Of a stretch of 26,892 bases of DNA, positions 7,675-16,834 are shown in pieces. The notes beneath the pieces were generated by a model, which ran no database searches, was not told the origin of the DNA, and saw only the letters and a program-made list of their open reading frames with translations. Made by a program: the position numbers and the translations under genes. Location: contig JANRKT010000274.1 in the NCBI GenBank assembly GCA_033763355.1, forward strand, positions 1 through 26,892, in the 5' to 3' direction. Every line of letters starts with the position of its first letter. The first letter of the stretch is position 1. This DNA comes from JANRKT01 sp033763355. Lineage in GTDB: Bacteria; Bacteroidota; Bacteroidia; Chitinophagales; Chitinophagaceae.

Positions 7675-10600
7675 ATGAGAATCTCCCCGGACAGGGTTTT
7701 ACCTTTTTTTATTGTCATCAGCCTGGTAATATTCACGGGTGTATTACTTTTTTATGGTGCAGTAACTGAAATCGTCATTTCTGCTGCTGTGTTTATTTTG
7801 TTTTTGCTGCTGTGGTATTTTAAAAGGAAACAAACTGAAGTGCCCCTGAAAAAAGAAGCCGGTAATGATTTGCTGCACAACAGGAGCCTTGTTGAATTTA
7901 TTGCAGATGCTGTTATAACCACAGATGAAAATTTAAATATTACAAGCTGGAACAAAGCGGCCGGAGAAATTTATGGCTACAGCCTGCCGGAAGCAATGAA
8001 TAAGAACATTGTAACCCTCCTTGATATTAATATTGAACCGGGATTGAGAGATAAACAATTTGAAGACCTGCTGAAAAAAGGTTTTTATAAAGCGGAGTAT
8101 GAGTTAAGGCGGAAAAACGGCGAACGTTTTCCTGTTCTTGCTTCTGTGTCTGTTATCCGTAACAAAGCCGGCAAAATCAAAAGATATATTGCGGTGCATA
8201 AAGACATTACTGAACGCCGGCAGGCGCAGGATAAACTGAAAAAATTCAATGAAGAGCTGGTGCAGAAAATAGAAGAAGCAACCCGTGAAACGAAAGATAT
8301 ACTGGAAAGGGTAAGTGATGGCTTTATTGCCCTGGACACACAATACCGTTATGTATATGCAAATAAAAAAGCCGGCGAAATACTCGGTTATGAACCCGGG
8401 TACCTCACAGGTAAAATCATATGGGAAGTATTCCCCGCAATTGTCGGCACTTCATTCTATCAAGCTATTTGCACAGCCATTGATGAACAAAAATATGTGC
8501 ACCTCGAAGATTATTATACCTTGGGTGACAGGTGGTTTGAAACACATATCTATCCCTCGCCTGAAGGTGTTTCTGTTTATTTCAGGGATATAACAAAAAA
8601 GAAAAAAGCGGAACATCAGATTAAAAAAACAGAGGAAATATATGCCGCCCTGGTAAACACCATTGACGGAATTGTATGGGAATCTGACGCAAATACTTTT
8701 CAATTCAGCTTTGTAAGCAAAAAAGCGGAACAACTGCTGGGTTATCCGGCAGAACAATGGATTAACGAACCTGATTTCTGGGCAAACCACATTTACCCTG
8801 AAGACAAGGATTATGCAGTAAACTATTGTATTGAGTGTACCCGCAAGAAAAAAAACCATGAGTTCGAGTACCGCGTGACAGCAAAGGACGGGACCGTTGT
8901 GTGGTTAAGGGATATTATCACCGTAATAACAGAAAATGATGAACCTGTTTTGCTGAGGGGGATAATGGTGGACATAACAGAACGCAAAAAAGCCGAAGCT
9001 GAAATAAAAGCAAAATCAGAAGCGCTTACAACTGCATTGCAGGAACTGAATGAGATTATTGAACATACTGCAGAAACCATTTTTAAACTTGACCTGCTGG
9101 GCAACCTCATCTATGTTTCGCCGGAGTTTTACAGGATACTCCGCTTTTCCCCTGACCAGATGATTGGCAAAAACCTTACTGAAATCGTTTACCCGGAAGA
9201 TGTTCCGCTTTGCCTTGCAGCATTTCTTGACTGCGTTCAGACAGGCGCCACACAACGCCAGCTCATCTACAGGGTTAAAGATGTTAACGGCAACATCAGG
9301 TGGACCAATACATCCGCCACATTGGTAAAAAATTCAGAAGGTGTTCCACAGTATGTCCTTGGCATTTCACAGGATGTAACAGAACTTAAAGCTGCAACTG
9401 CATCCCTTGAAGCTGCAGAAGAAAGGTACCGTATGTTCATACAGCAATCTTCAGAGGGAATATGGCGGCTGGAAATTCCCGGGGGGATTGCTACCGGTGC
9501 GCCTGCTGAAGATATCATTGCATACACTGTATCACACGGCTATTTTGCTGAATGTAATGATGTATATGCACGTACTTACGGTTATGAAAAAGCCGAAGAC
9601 ATGATTGGCTTTAAGCTCAGTGATGTAATGCCCGTAAATGATGAAGCCAACCTTCAATATTTTCTGCATTTCATACACTCGGGTTTCAGGTTGAGCGACG
9701 GTGAATCAACTGAGGTTGATAAAGACGGCAACAAAAAAATCATCCTTAATAAACTTACGGGAATAATTGAAAACGGGAAACTCGTAAGGGTGTGGGGAAC
9801 ACAACAGGACATTACTGAAAAGAAAAAAGCAGAACTGGCCTTGCAGGGCAGCGAAGAACGGTACCGGGCATTTATTAAACAAAGTTCTGAGGCCATCTGG
9901 AGGGGTGAGATTACGCCTCCCGTAAACATCAATGACCCTGTTGAAGAACAGATCAGGCAGTTTTTTGAAAACGGCTTTCTGGCCGAATGTAACGATCAGA
10001 TGGCAAAGCTGTACGGGCTGAAAGAAGCCGGACAGTTAACAGGAAAAAAACTCAAAGACTTTGTTCCTATTACCGCCGATCTTACCCTGTCGCTGTCAGC
10101 TTTTTTTGTTCAAAATGGTTACCGCATTGATAAAGGTCCTTCTATACAGCTTGATTCAAACGGCAATAAAAAATATTTTCTCAACAACCTGGTGGGCATT
10201 GTTGAAAACGGATTTGTAGTAAGGGTATGGGGAACACAAACCGACGTAACAGAGAAGCGCATTGCAGAAAAAGCATTACAGGCCAGTGAAGAAAGGTACA
10301 AGACTTTTATTCATAATATTTCTGAAGGTATCTGCCGCGTTGAATTAAAAATCCACCCGCCGGTAAATATTGATGATGGCACATTTATCAGCCACATGAA
10401 AAAGTACGGGTATATTGCAGAATGCAACGACGCGTTTGCAAAGATGTACGGGCTGGAAAATGCAGCACAACTTGCAGGCAAACCCTTTAACATATGGTTT
10501 GAATACAACGAAAGCAACGACGCACTTACCAGCTACCTGCTAAAACTCAAACATTCGGGTTACAGGCTCTCCAATTTCGAAACCGAGGAACTGGATGCAA

Positions 10601-12150
10601 AAGGCAATAAAAAAATATTTCTTAATAACCTGTTTGGCATCATCAGCAACGACAAACTCCACCGCTTTTGGGTAGTGCAGCGGGATATTACCCAATTGCG
10701 GCTGGCTGAAAGCAAGATATGGCACCTCGCCAATCTTGTGGACAATACCAGCGATGTGGTAATATCCCAGAACCTTTCACTGGAAATTATAAGCTGGAAC
10801 AAAGCGGCTGAAAAAATTTATGAAGTTCCCGCATCACATGCTATCGGAAAAGTATTTAAGGACATTGTTGACCTGCAATACATCAATTACTCAAGAGAAG
10901 AGATGCTGAAACATGTTGAAACTTATGGAACCTGGAATGGTGAAGTGGCCTACAGAAATTCTTCCGGTAATAAAATTTATTTGTCGGTTACAGCCAAAAA
11001 ACTTTATGATTCCGCAGGCAGGCACAGTGGCTATTTCAGCGTTGCAAGGGAAATAACAGACATCCTTTATGCCCGGCAAAAACTGGAAGCCAGCGAACAA
11101 TTTTATAAATCACTCAGCAGCGATTCCGTTGACGGCATGGTACTGCTTGATGAAAACGGCACCATAGTTTACATGGCGCCTTCTGTTACAAATGTGCTGG
11201 GCTACACTGAAAAAGAAATGCTGGGTATAAGGGCCGATGAATTTATTTATCCGGAAGACAGGGAATACGGGATAAAAATTTTTATGGAAGAGCTGAACAA
11301 AGATTTTGCTTCTGTTAACTACGAGATGCGCTACCTGAGCAAAGAAAACAAAACCATCTGGGTTATGATGAGGCCCCACAACATGCTCAACAACCCTTAT
11401 GTAAAAGCAATGGCCATTTACTTTAATGACATTACCGAAAGGAAAAATACAGAAGAAGAACTGCGGCAGAGCAGGGAAAAATTAAAGGTATCGCTTGAAG
11501 AAATACGCCGCCTTACCGAACACCTGCAGAATATAAGGGAAGCAGAACGTACCCACATTGCCCGTGAAATTCACGATGAACTGGGGCAGCAGCTTACCGT
11601 ATTAAAAATGGATATTTCTTTACTGGGCAAAAAAATACAGACAACAGATGAAACTGTGCTTGAAAAATTCAACAGCCTTCAGGAACTGCTTGATGGCACC
11701 GTTAAAACAGTAAGGAGGATAAGCTCTGAACTCCGCCCCAGCGTACTCGATGATCTTGGGCTTATTGCCGCTATTGAATGGCATACACGTGATTTTGAAA
11801 AAAGAACGGGTATATCGGCCTTTTTTAACAGTACCGAATTTGATATACAACTCAGCAAACAAGTAGCCACAGGTGTGTACAGGATATTCCAGGAAGCGCT
11901 TACCAATGCGGCAAGGCATTCGGCAGCAGGTAAAATAAATATTTATCTTACCATTGCCCTTGGCAACCTCGTCCTTGAAATATGCGACGACGGAAAAGGT
12001 TTTGATAAAATGGAAATTGAACACAAGAAAACCCTTGGACTGATCGGGATAAAAGAGAGGACCCACATGATGGGAGGCGAGTGTATTATTGAAAGCAGCC
12101 CCGGAACAGGTACCCGCATAAAAGCTGTGGTACCGCTTTTTAACGACTGA
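7675..12150 (+). CDS. Multi-PAS sensor histidine kinase (HisKA_3 / NarL-partner type), nine PAS domains
   Basis: Membrane-attached sensor kinase of 1491 residues that should phosphorylate the response regulator encoded 26 bp downstream. Two hydrophobic helices (about 9-27 and 29-48) with almost no periplasmic loop anchor it. Nine PAS modules follow at about 71-182, 208-310, 320-440, 458-572, 583-722, 727-862, 872-1010, 1018-1128 and 1143-1256; most end in a DITERK-like junction to a short coiled coil. PAS 5-7 are near-copies of one long variant. The kinase core is of the HisKA_3 kind, with REIHDELGQ placing the phosphoacceptor at His1300. An HATPase_c domain follows, with an N-box around Glu1407 and Asn1411, DDGKGF (1438-1443) and LGLIGIKER. 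The short periplasmic part and many PAS domains point to cytosolic sensing (redox, small ligands or light), but no cofactor can be named from the sequence. Confidence 0.95.
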   Translation: MRISPDRVLPFFIVISLVIFTGVLLFYGAVTEIVISAAVFILFLLLWYFKRKQTEVPLKKEAGNDLLHNRSLVEFIADAVITTDENLNITSWNKAAGEIYGYSLPEAMNKNIVTLLDINIEPGLRDKQFEDLLKKGFYKAEYELRRKNGERFPVLASVSVIRNKAGKIKRYIAVHKDITERRQAQDKLKKFNEELVQKIEEATRETKDILERVSDGFIALDTQYRYVYANKKAGEILGYEPGYLTGKIIWEVFPAIVGTSFYQAICTAIDEQKYVHLEDYYTLGDRWFETHIYPSPEGVSVYFRDITKKKKAEHQIKKTEEIYAALVNTIDGIVWESDANTFQFSFVSKKAEQLLGYPAEQWINEPDFWANHIYPEDKDYAVNYCIECTRKKKNHEFEYRVTAKDGTVVWLRDIITVITENDEPVLLRGIMVDITERKKAEAEIKAKSEALTTALQELNEIIEHTAETIFKLDLLGNLIYVSPEFYRILRFSPDQMIGKNLTEIVYPEDVPLCLAAFLDCVQTGATQRQLIYRVKDVNGNIRWTNTSATLVKNSEGVPQYVLGISQDVTELKAATASLEAAEERYRMFIQQSSEGIWRLEIPGGIATGAPAEDIIAYTVSHGYFAECNDVYARTYGYEKAEDMIGFKLSDVMPVNDEANLQYFLHFIHSGFRLSDGESTEVDKDGNKKIILNKLTGIIENGKLVRVWGTQQDITEKKKAELALQGSEERYRAFIKQSSEAIWRGEITPPVNINDPVEEQIRQFFENGFLAECNDQMAKLYGLKEAGQLTGKKLKDFVPITADLTLSLSAFFVQNGYRIDKGPSIQLDSNGNKKYFLNNLVGIVENGFVVRVWGTQTDVTEKRIAEKALQASEERYKTFIHNISEGICRVELKIHPPVNIDDGTFISHMKKYGYIAECNDAFAKMYGLENAAQLAGKPFNIWFEYNESNDALTSYLLKLKHSGYRLSNFETEELDAKGNKKIFLNNLFGIISNDKLHRFWVVQRDITQLRLAESKIWHLANLVDNTSDVVISQNLSLEIISWNKAAEKIYEVPASHAIGKVFKDIVDLQYINYSREEMLKHVETYGTWNGEVAYRNSSGNKIYLSVTAKKLYDSAGRHSGYFSVAREITDILYARQKLEASEQFYKSLSSDSVDGMVLLDENGTIVYMAPSVTNVLGYTEKEMLGIRADEFIYPEDREYGIKIFMEELNKDFASVNYEMRYLSKENKTIWVMMRPHNMLNNPYVKAMAIYFNDITERKNTEEELRQSREKLKVSLEEIRRLTEHLQNIREAERTHIAREIHDELGQQLTVLKMDISLLGKKIQTTDETVLEKFNSLQELLDGTVKTVRRISSELRPSVLDDLGLIAAIEWHTRDFEKRTGISAFFNSTEFDIQLSKQVATGVYRIFQEALTNAARHSAAGKINIYLTIALGNLVLEICDDGKGFDKMEIEHKKTLGLIGIKERTHMMGGECIIESSPGTGTRIKAVVPLFND
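9421..10710 (+). repeat. Three tandem copies of a long PAS variant inside the kinase gene
   Basis: The unit recurs with a period of roughly 430 bp, starting near 9421, 9856 and 10289. Each copy runs from ERY(R/K)xFIxxxSE(G/A)I through AECND...YG and GNKKxxLNxLxGI to a (D)ITxxxxAE linker. The copies are clearly homologous but already diverged. They are longer than the other PAS units because of an insertion after the first strand (about 25 residues, often with PPVNI). This indicates in-gene duplication. Confidence 0.8.
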
Positions 12151-12176
12151 TATTTTGGTATTAATTTTATTATACT

Positions 12177-12806
12177 ATGGCCCGAATTTTAATTGCAGAT
12201 GACCATGCTATTGTAAGAAGGGGATTAAAAGAAATTTTACGTGAAGGTTTTCCTTTTGCCGTGGTGGCCGAAGCGGAAAACGCCGAAGAACTTATTGCAA
12301 CAGCGGCAAAAGACAAATGGGACATTATCATTTCAGATATTTCCATGCCCGGGCGCAGCGGCCTTGATGCCCTGCAGCAAATCAGGCAGCATGAGCCGCA
12401 TATACCTGTTTTAATACTGAGCATTTACCCAGAGGAACAGTATGCTTTACGGGTGCTGAAAGCCGGGGCCGCAGGTTACCTTACCAAAGAAGCAGCGCCT
12501 GATGAACTGGTAAACGCCGTAAACAAGATACTATCAGGGAAAAAGTACATTACGCCGCTTGTTGCAGAAAAGCTTGCCGAATCACTTGAAAAAAAGTCAG
12601 GCAAAGCATCGCATGAAACCTTATCAGACAGGGAATTTGACGTTATGAAACTGCTTGCTTCGGGCAAATCAGTTTCAGAAATTGCCTCTTCGCTTTCCTT
12701 AAGCAGTACTACCATCAGCACCTACCGCAGCAGGGTATTAATAAAGATGAACATGGTGAGCAATGCAGAGTTAACCAGGTATGCCCTTGAAAACAGGCTT
12801 ATCTGA
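12177..12806 (+). CDS. LuxR/NarL-family response regulator
   Basis: Cytosolic transcription factor of 209 residues, partner of the preceding PAS kinase (26-bp gap, same strand). The receiver domain (about 1-120) has the acidic pair Asp8/Asp9, the phosphoacceptor Asp54 (ISDISMPG) and the conserved Lys104 (YLTKEA). A LuxR-type helix-turn-helix (about 146-207) contains LSDREFDVMKLLASGKSVSE and STTISTYRSRVLIKM. Length and architecture are standard. No strong terminator is visible after it. Its target is unknown; the triple ATGGAATA element upstream of the kinase operon is one candidate, and the secreted protein gene downstream is another (inference). Confidence 0.95.
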   Translation: MARILIADDHAIVRRGLKEILREGFPFAVVAEAENAEELIATAAKDKWDIIISDISMPGRSGLDALQQIRQHEPHIPVLILSIYPEEQYALRVLKAGAAGYLTKEAAPDELVNAVNKILSGKKYITPLVAEKLAESLEKKSGKASHETLSDREFDVMKLLASGKSVSEIASSLSLSSTTISTYRSRVLIKMNMVSNAELTRYALENRLI

Positions 12807-12962
12807 TATGGTTTCATAACAAGTAATAGCCTGTTTTACAATTTCATGCAATCTCTCCCGTTTTAGTTACAATAATTTTTTATTAGCCCTTTTCTGACTA
12901 ATTTTAGATTTAGCGTGTTTATAAAACCTTTGCGGTGCCACATAAAACCAACTGGCTTTTGT

Positions 12963-15900
12963 ATGAGAAAATTGATATTAGTTGCGGCCTTTACCCTATT
13001 AAACTTTTTAATCAACGCCCAGCAACTGAGGAATCCCGATGTAATTACAGGTAAATTAACTGCTGTTACTCCCCGGCTTGATTCATGGACCCCCGACTTT
13101 AATGACCCACGCCTGAAAATAAAAACCCGTGATGAGAAAGGCCTGATCTTTGCCCGTGACCTTCAACCATTGGTATGGACAGATTACGGCAGCAAACACA
13201 AAGGCCCCGATCCGGTTTGGCAAAAAGGTTATGGCGCAGGTTCATTGAACAGCAACCTGTCTTCATCATCAGCTTTTACACCCGATAATTTTATTGAATC
13301 AGACGGCGGGATTGTTTCAAACAATTTTGACGGCCTTACCTTTTCTAATGTTGCCCCCGCAGACCCAACAATGGCAGTGGGCCCCAACCACATCATACAG
13401 ATGGTAAACGGGCAAAACGGAAGTTCTTTTTTCCGCATATATAACAAGGCAGGCGGGTCATTGTCATTACAGGCTTTTATGGACCAGTTGCCCGGTGCAA
13501 GCTATAACGGTTCGGGTGATTGCATACCCTGGTACGACCAGTTGGCCGACCGTTACGTGATGACAGAATTCGGGGATTCATCTGCAACGGGAACCAATGT
13601 CAATACTCTTATTTTCGCCGTTTCACAAACCAATGACCCGCTTGGCGCATGGTATATCTATGAGTTTTATGACGCCAGCTTTTTCCCCGACTATCCCAAA
13701 TATGGTATGTGGCATGATGCCTGGTATGGCATGACACGTGACTTCTCAGGATCTTACCTCGGAAATTCTGTGTATGCTTTTGACCGCACAAAGATGTTAG
13801 CTGGTAACCCAACCGCAACAGTTCAGAGGTTCCGTTTTACCAGCGCTGATAATAAATTCAATTCCATGTGCCCGGTTTCACTTACCGGAAATACCGCTGC
13901 CCCTGCCGGCACAGCAGGAATGTTTCTTTATTATAATGATGATAATTTTACCGCAAGTTCAGCAGACGTTGACAGTGTCGGGATCATTAGCTTTAAAGTT
14001 GACTTTACAACGCCTGCCAATTCAGTAGCACAGGTTGAACAAAGTTTGGTGGTGGCCCCTTTTAAAAGCGAAGTATGCGGGGCAAATAACCGTAATTGTG
14101 CACCCAGCGCCTCAGGCAGTAACTATGATGTAATCAGCAGCAGGTTTATGAACCGGCCTTATTACAGAAATTTTGGTACGCACCAAACCATTGTGGGCAA
14201 CCATACTGTTGATGCAACAGGAAATTCGGTTTCGGGCCTTCGATGGTATGAGTTCAGAAAATTATCTTCATTATGGGCCGTGCAGCAGCAGGGCACATTT
14301 GCACCACAATCGGTATTACCCTGCAGCAGTTCAAGCTTTATGCACCGCTTTATGGGGGCAGTAACAATAAACAGCCTTGGCCAGTTGGCGCTAGCTTATA
14401 ACAGCAGCAGCCCGTCGCGGTTTGGTTCAGTTGGTTTTACCGGCCGCAATGAAACTGATCCCCTGAACCTGATGAGCTATGAAGAAGTGGATGCATTTCC
14501 CGGAACAGGTTACGGAACTTTCAGCAACCGCTGGGGTGATTACAACGAGATTGTGCCTGATGTATCAAATGATTCTGTATTTTGGTTCACTGCCATGTAT
14601 GGCGCAGCAGGGGGCTGGCGCACAAGGATTGTTTCATTTAAACTGCAGCCCAACCGCACACTGGATGCAAGAATAATTGCACTGGAATCTCCCAACAACT
14701 GCACCCCCCTTTGTGATCCGGCCGTCCAGCCATTGGTTACTTTCAGAAATGCAGGAAGCACAACACTAACTTCTGCAAAAATCAATATCAGCATCAATAA
14801 TGGCCCGGTACAAACAACAAACTGGACCGGTTCCCTTAATATATCTGAGCAAACAAGCTTTGCATTGCCAACAATCACATTCCCGCAGGGAAATGTAAAC
14901 ATCAGAGTATTCATATCAGAACCTAATGGCGGAACGGATGAGGTTCCGTCCAACGACAGCCTTACAACGGTAGTCAATGTAAGCGGAGGCGCATCCACAC
15001 CTATTACAGAAGGATTTGAAAATGCAATGTTTCCTCCCGCCAGTTGGTCGCTCAATACCAACTCAACAGTTGCCTCTTTCAGGTGGCAGAGAGTAACCAG
15101 TGCAAGGCGCTCGGGATCGGCTTCAATAAAATTTGACAATTATAACCTTAACCAGCCGGGCCGCTTTGCAGATATACGGACGCCTGTGCTGGATATCAGC
15201 GGTGCAGATTCTTCAGGGCTCAGTTTCTGGGTAGCTGCAGCAGTTTACGATAATACCAGCGTTGATACACTGGAAGTGCTGGTATCAACTGATTGCGGCG
15301 CAACTTTTCAATCTGTTTACAAAAAATGGGGTACAACTCTTGCTACAAGGGCTGGCTTCGTAACTTCTTCATTTACCCCAACAGATACAGAGTGGAGGCA
15401 GGAGTTTGTAAACCTGAGCCAGTTTACGGCAGCAGGTAAACTTTTGCTTGCTTTCAGGAACATCAACAACTTTGGAAACAACATTTACATTGATGACATC
15501 AATGTCAACAAAGCTAATTTTCCGAGAGATGATGTGGCTATCATAAGCATTGATGACCCCTTTGATTTTGTGTGCGGCACACCGGTTAAACCCATCATCA
15601 CATTCAAAAATGTGGGTAAGGATACATTAAAATCTGCCAGGTTTATTTACAACATAGATGGCGGTACAAACCGGATTTTTAACTGGACAGGTGCATTGCC
15701 AAGGCTTCAATCAGCTTCAGTTGTGCTTGCTGATGCCAATCCTGCAACCGGCAGGCACCTGATCAAAGTATTCTCAACAGCCCCCAACGGTTCTATTGAC
15801 GCTAACCCTGCAAATGATACCGCTACACGCAGCTTTAATATTAAAGAAATAAAAACAGCACCAATAACTGAAGATTTTGAAGGCCCGTCGTTCCCGCCTG

Positions 15901-16673
15901 CACAATGGGACAGGCTGAACCCCGATACAAACATATCATGGAACCTTACGATGTCTGCATCCACATCCGGCCTTGCTTCCATGTATGTGCCCAATTACAA
16001 TTATTCAAGGATTGGTGCGGTTGATGAAATGATTTCCCCGCTCGTCACTTACCAGGCTGTTGATTCTGTCTTCATAGATTTTCACCTTGCTGCCGCAACA
16101 TACAGCTATCCCGGCTCCACCCAGGTTCCGCTGGATACACTTGAAGTGCTGGTATCAACAGATTGCGGCAAAACATATACATCCGTTTACAAAAAATGGG
16201 GCAAAGAACTGCAAACCCGCAACAATCCCAATGATCCTATAGCCAGCCCATTCTTCCCGAAAAATAATGAATGGAGAAAAGAACATATTGATGTTACAGG
16301 TTTACTGGGCACAGGCAATACATTCCTGGTATCGTTCAGGAATACAAACAATTTTGGCAACAACATATTCGTGGATGACATAAACATCTATACCAAAACA
16401 TTGCCTGCAAAACTTAAAAACAGCGGTTATCTCATCAGCCCCAACCCGTTCCAAAACAGTTTTGTGCTGCAGCATTACCCCAGTGCCAATAACCTTAAAG
16501 CTATTGAGATATACAGTTCAACAGGGCAACTGGTGTACCGCAAAGGCTTTGCAACCGGAACTGCAGACGCTTACCAGCAAATTGATTTGAGCAGGTTTGC
16601 ATCAGGCGTGTACAATATCCGTTTGGTTTATACCGATAAACTGGTAACAGAACGTGTAATAAAATTGAACTGA
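12963..16673 (+). CDS. Large secreted protein with T9SS type A sorting domain
   Basis: Exported protein of 1236 residues, expected at the cell surface or outside the cell through the type IX secretion system. The signal peptide is MRKLILVAAFTLLNFLINAQ (1-20). A globular region (about 90-560) of unassigned, possibly propeller-like fold contains NVAPADPTMAVGPNHIIQMV. Then come two tandem modules, each a CARDB-like beta-sandwich (about 565-675 and 855-960) plus a MAM/choice-of-anchor jelly roll (about 680-850 and 968-1145). The C-terminal sorting domain (about 1150-1236) has ISPNPFQNSF and ends VYNIRLVYTDKLVTERVIKLN. I chose ATG 12963 because the signal peptide starts there; a GTG at 12915 opens the frame earlier but would bury it. 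TAATTTTA (12899-12906) is a possible -7 element. No catalytic motif was recognised, so a binding or adhesive role is possible but unproven. Confidence 0.92.
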   Translation: MRKLILVAAFTLLNFLINAQQLRNPDVITGKLTAVTPRLDSWTPDFNDPRLKIKTRDEKGLIFARDLQPLVWTDYGSKHKGPDPVWQKGYGAGSLNSNLSSSSAFTPDNFIESDGGIVSNNFDGLTFSNVAPADPTMAVGPNHIIQMVNGQNGSSFFRIYNKAGGSLSLQAFMDQLPGASYNGSGDCIPWYDQLADRYVMTEFGDSSATGTNVNTLIFAVSQTNDPLGAWYIYEFYDASFFPDYPKYGMWHDAWYGMTRDFSGSYLGNSVYAFDRTKMLAGNPTATVQRFRFTSADNKFNSMCPVSLTGNTAAPAGTAGMFLYYNDDNFTASSADVDSVGIISFKVDFTTPANSVAQVEQSLVVAPFKSEVCGANNRNCAPSASGSNYDVISSRFMNRPYYRNFGTHQTIVGNHTVDATGNSVSGLRWYEFRKLSSLWAVQQQGTFAPQSVLPCSSSSFMHRFMGAVTINSLGQLALAYNSSSPSRFGSVGFTGRNETDPLNLMSYEEVDAFPGTGYGTFSNRWGDYNEIVPDVSNDSVFWFTAMYGAAGGWRTRIVSFKLQPNRTLDARIIALESPNNCTPLCDPAVQPLVTFRNAGSTTLTSAKINISINNGPVQTTNWTGSLNISEQTSFALPTITFPQGNVNIRVFISEPNGGTDEVPSNDSLTTVVNVSGGASTPITEGFENAMFPPASWSLNTNSTVASFRWQRVTSARRSGSASIKFDNYNLNQPGRFADIRTPVLDISGADSSGLSFWVAAAVYDNTSVDTLEVLVSTDCGATFQSVYKKWGTTLATRAGFVTSSFTPTDTEWRQEFVNLSQFTAAGKLLLAFRNINNFGNNIYIDDINVNKANFPRDDVAIISIDDPFDFVCGTPVKPIITFKNVGKDTLKSARFIYNIDGGTNRIFNWTGALPRLQSASVVLADANPATGRHLIKVFSTAPNGSIDANPANDTATRSFNIKEIKTAPITEDFEGPSFPPAQWDRLNPDTNISWNLTMSASTSGLASMYVPNYNYSRIGAVDEMISPLVTYQAVDSVFIDFHLAAATYSYPGSTQVPLDTLEVLVSTDCGKTYTSVYKKWGKELQTRNNPNDPIASPFFPKNNEWRKEHIDVTGLLGTGNTFLVSFRNTNNFGNNIFVDDINIYTKTLPAKLKNSGYLISPNPFQNSFVLQHYPSANNLKAIEIYSSTGQLVYRKGFATGTADAYQQIDLSRFASGVYNIRLVYTDKLVTERVIKLN
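15264..16169 (+). repeat. Direct repeats marking duplicated modules in the T9SS protein gene
   Basis: The 36-bp stretches at 15264-15299 and 16134-16169 differ at only two positions. Both encode DTLEVLVSTDCG, and homology continues through SVYKKWG and FGNNI(Y/F)(I/V)DDIN. The period of about 870 bp corresponds to one CARDB plus jelly-roll module, so the two halves arose by duplication. Confidence 0.8.
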
Positions 16674-16697
16674 GTAATCCCTGAACGCCACATACAA

Positions 16698-16725
16698 AGG
16701 GCTGTTTGCTTAGGCAGACGGCCCT
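16698..16725 (+). terminator. Rho-independent-type terminator after the T9SS protein gene
   Basis: AGGGCTGTTTGC (16698-16709), loop TTAG, then GCAGACGGCCCT (16714-16725) forms a 12-bp stem including two G-U pairs. It is followed by CTTTAATTT. It lies 24 bp after the stop codon and should insulate mqnE. Confidence 0.75.
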
Positions 16726-16806
16726 CTTTAATTTCAGGTTGCCCACTTTTTGCAGCAAGGAGCTTATACCATATTGCCGGCAAAGGCTGACAATCGTGAG
16801 ATGCGT

Positions 16807-16814
16807 TACATTTG
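16807..16814 (+). promoter_or_regulatory. Candidate -7 promoter element for mqnE
   Basis: TACATTTG matches the Bacteroidota housekeeping -7 consensus TAnnTTTG exactly and ends 20 bp before the mqnE ATG. No convincing -33 TTG was found at the expected spacing. Confidence 0.45.
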
Positions 16815-16834
16815 CATATTAATTGTACTGATAC

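Noticed and set aside
12915..12962. Upstream GTG extension of the T9SS protein
   Set aside because: It would put 16 polar residues before a clear signal peptide. ATG 12963 fits better.
14540..15139. 199-codon open frame on the minus strand
   Set aside because: It is antisense to the CARDB and jelly-roll part of the T9SS protein, with no recognisable motif or ribosome site.
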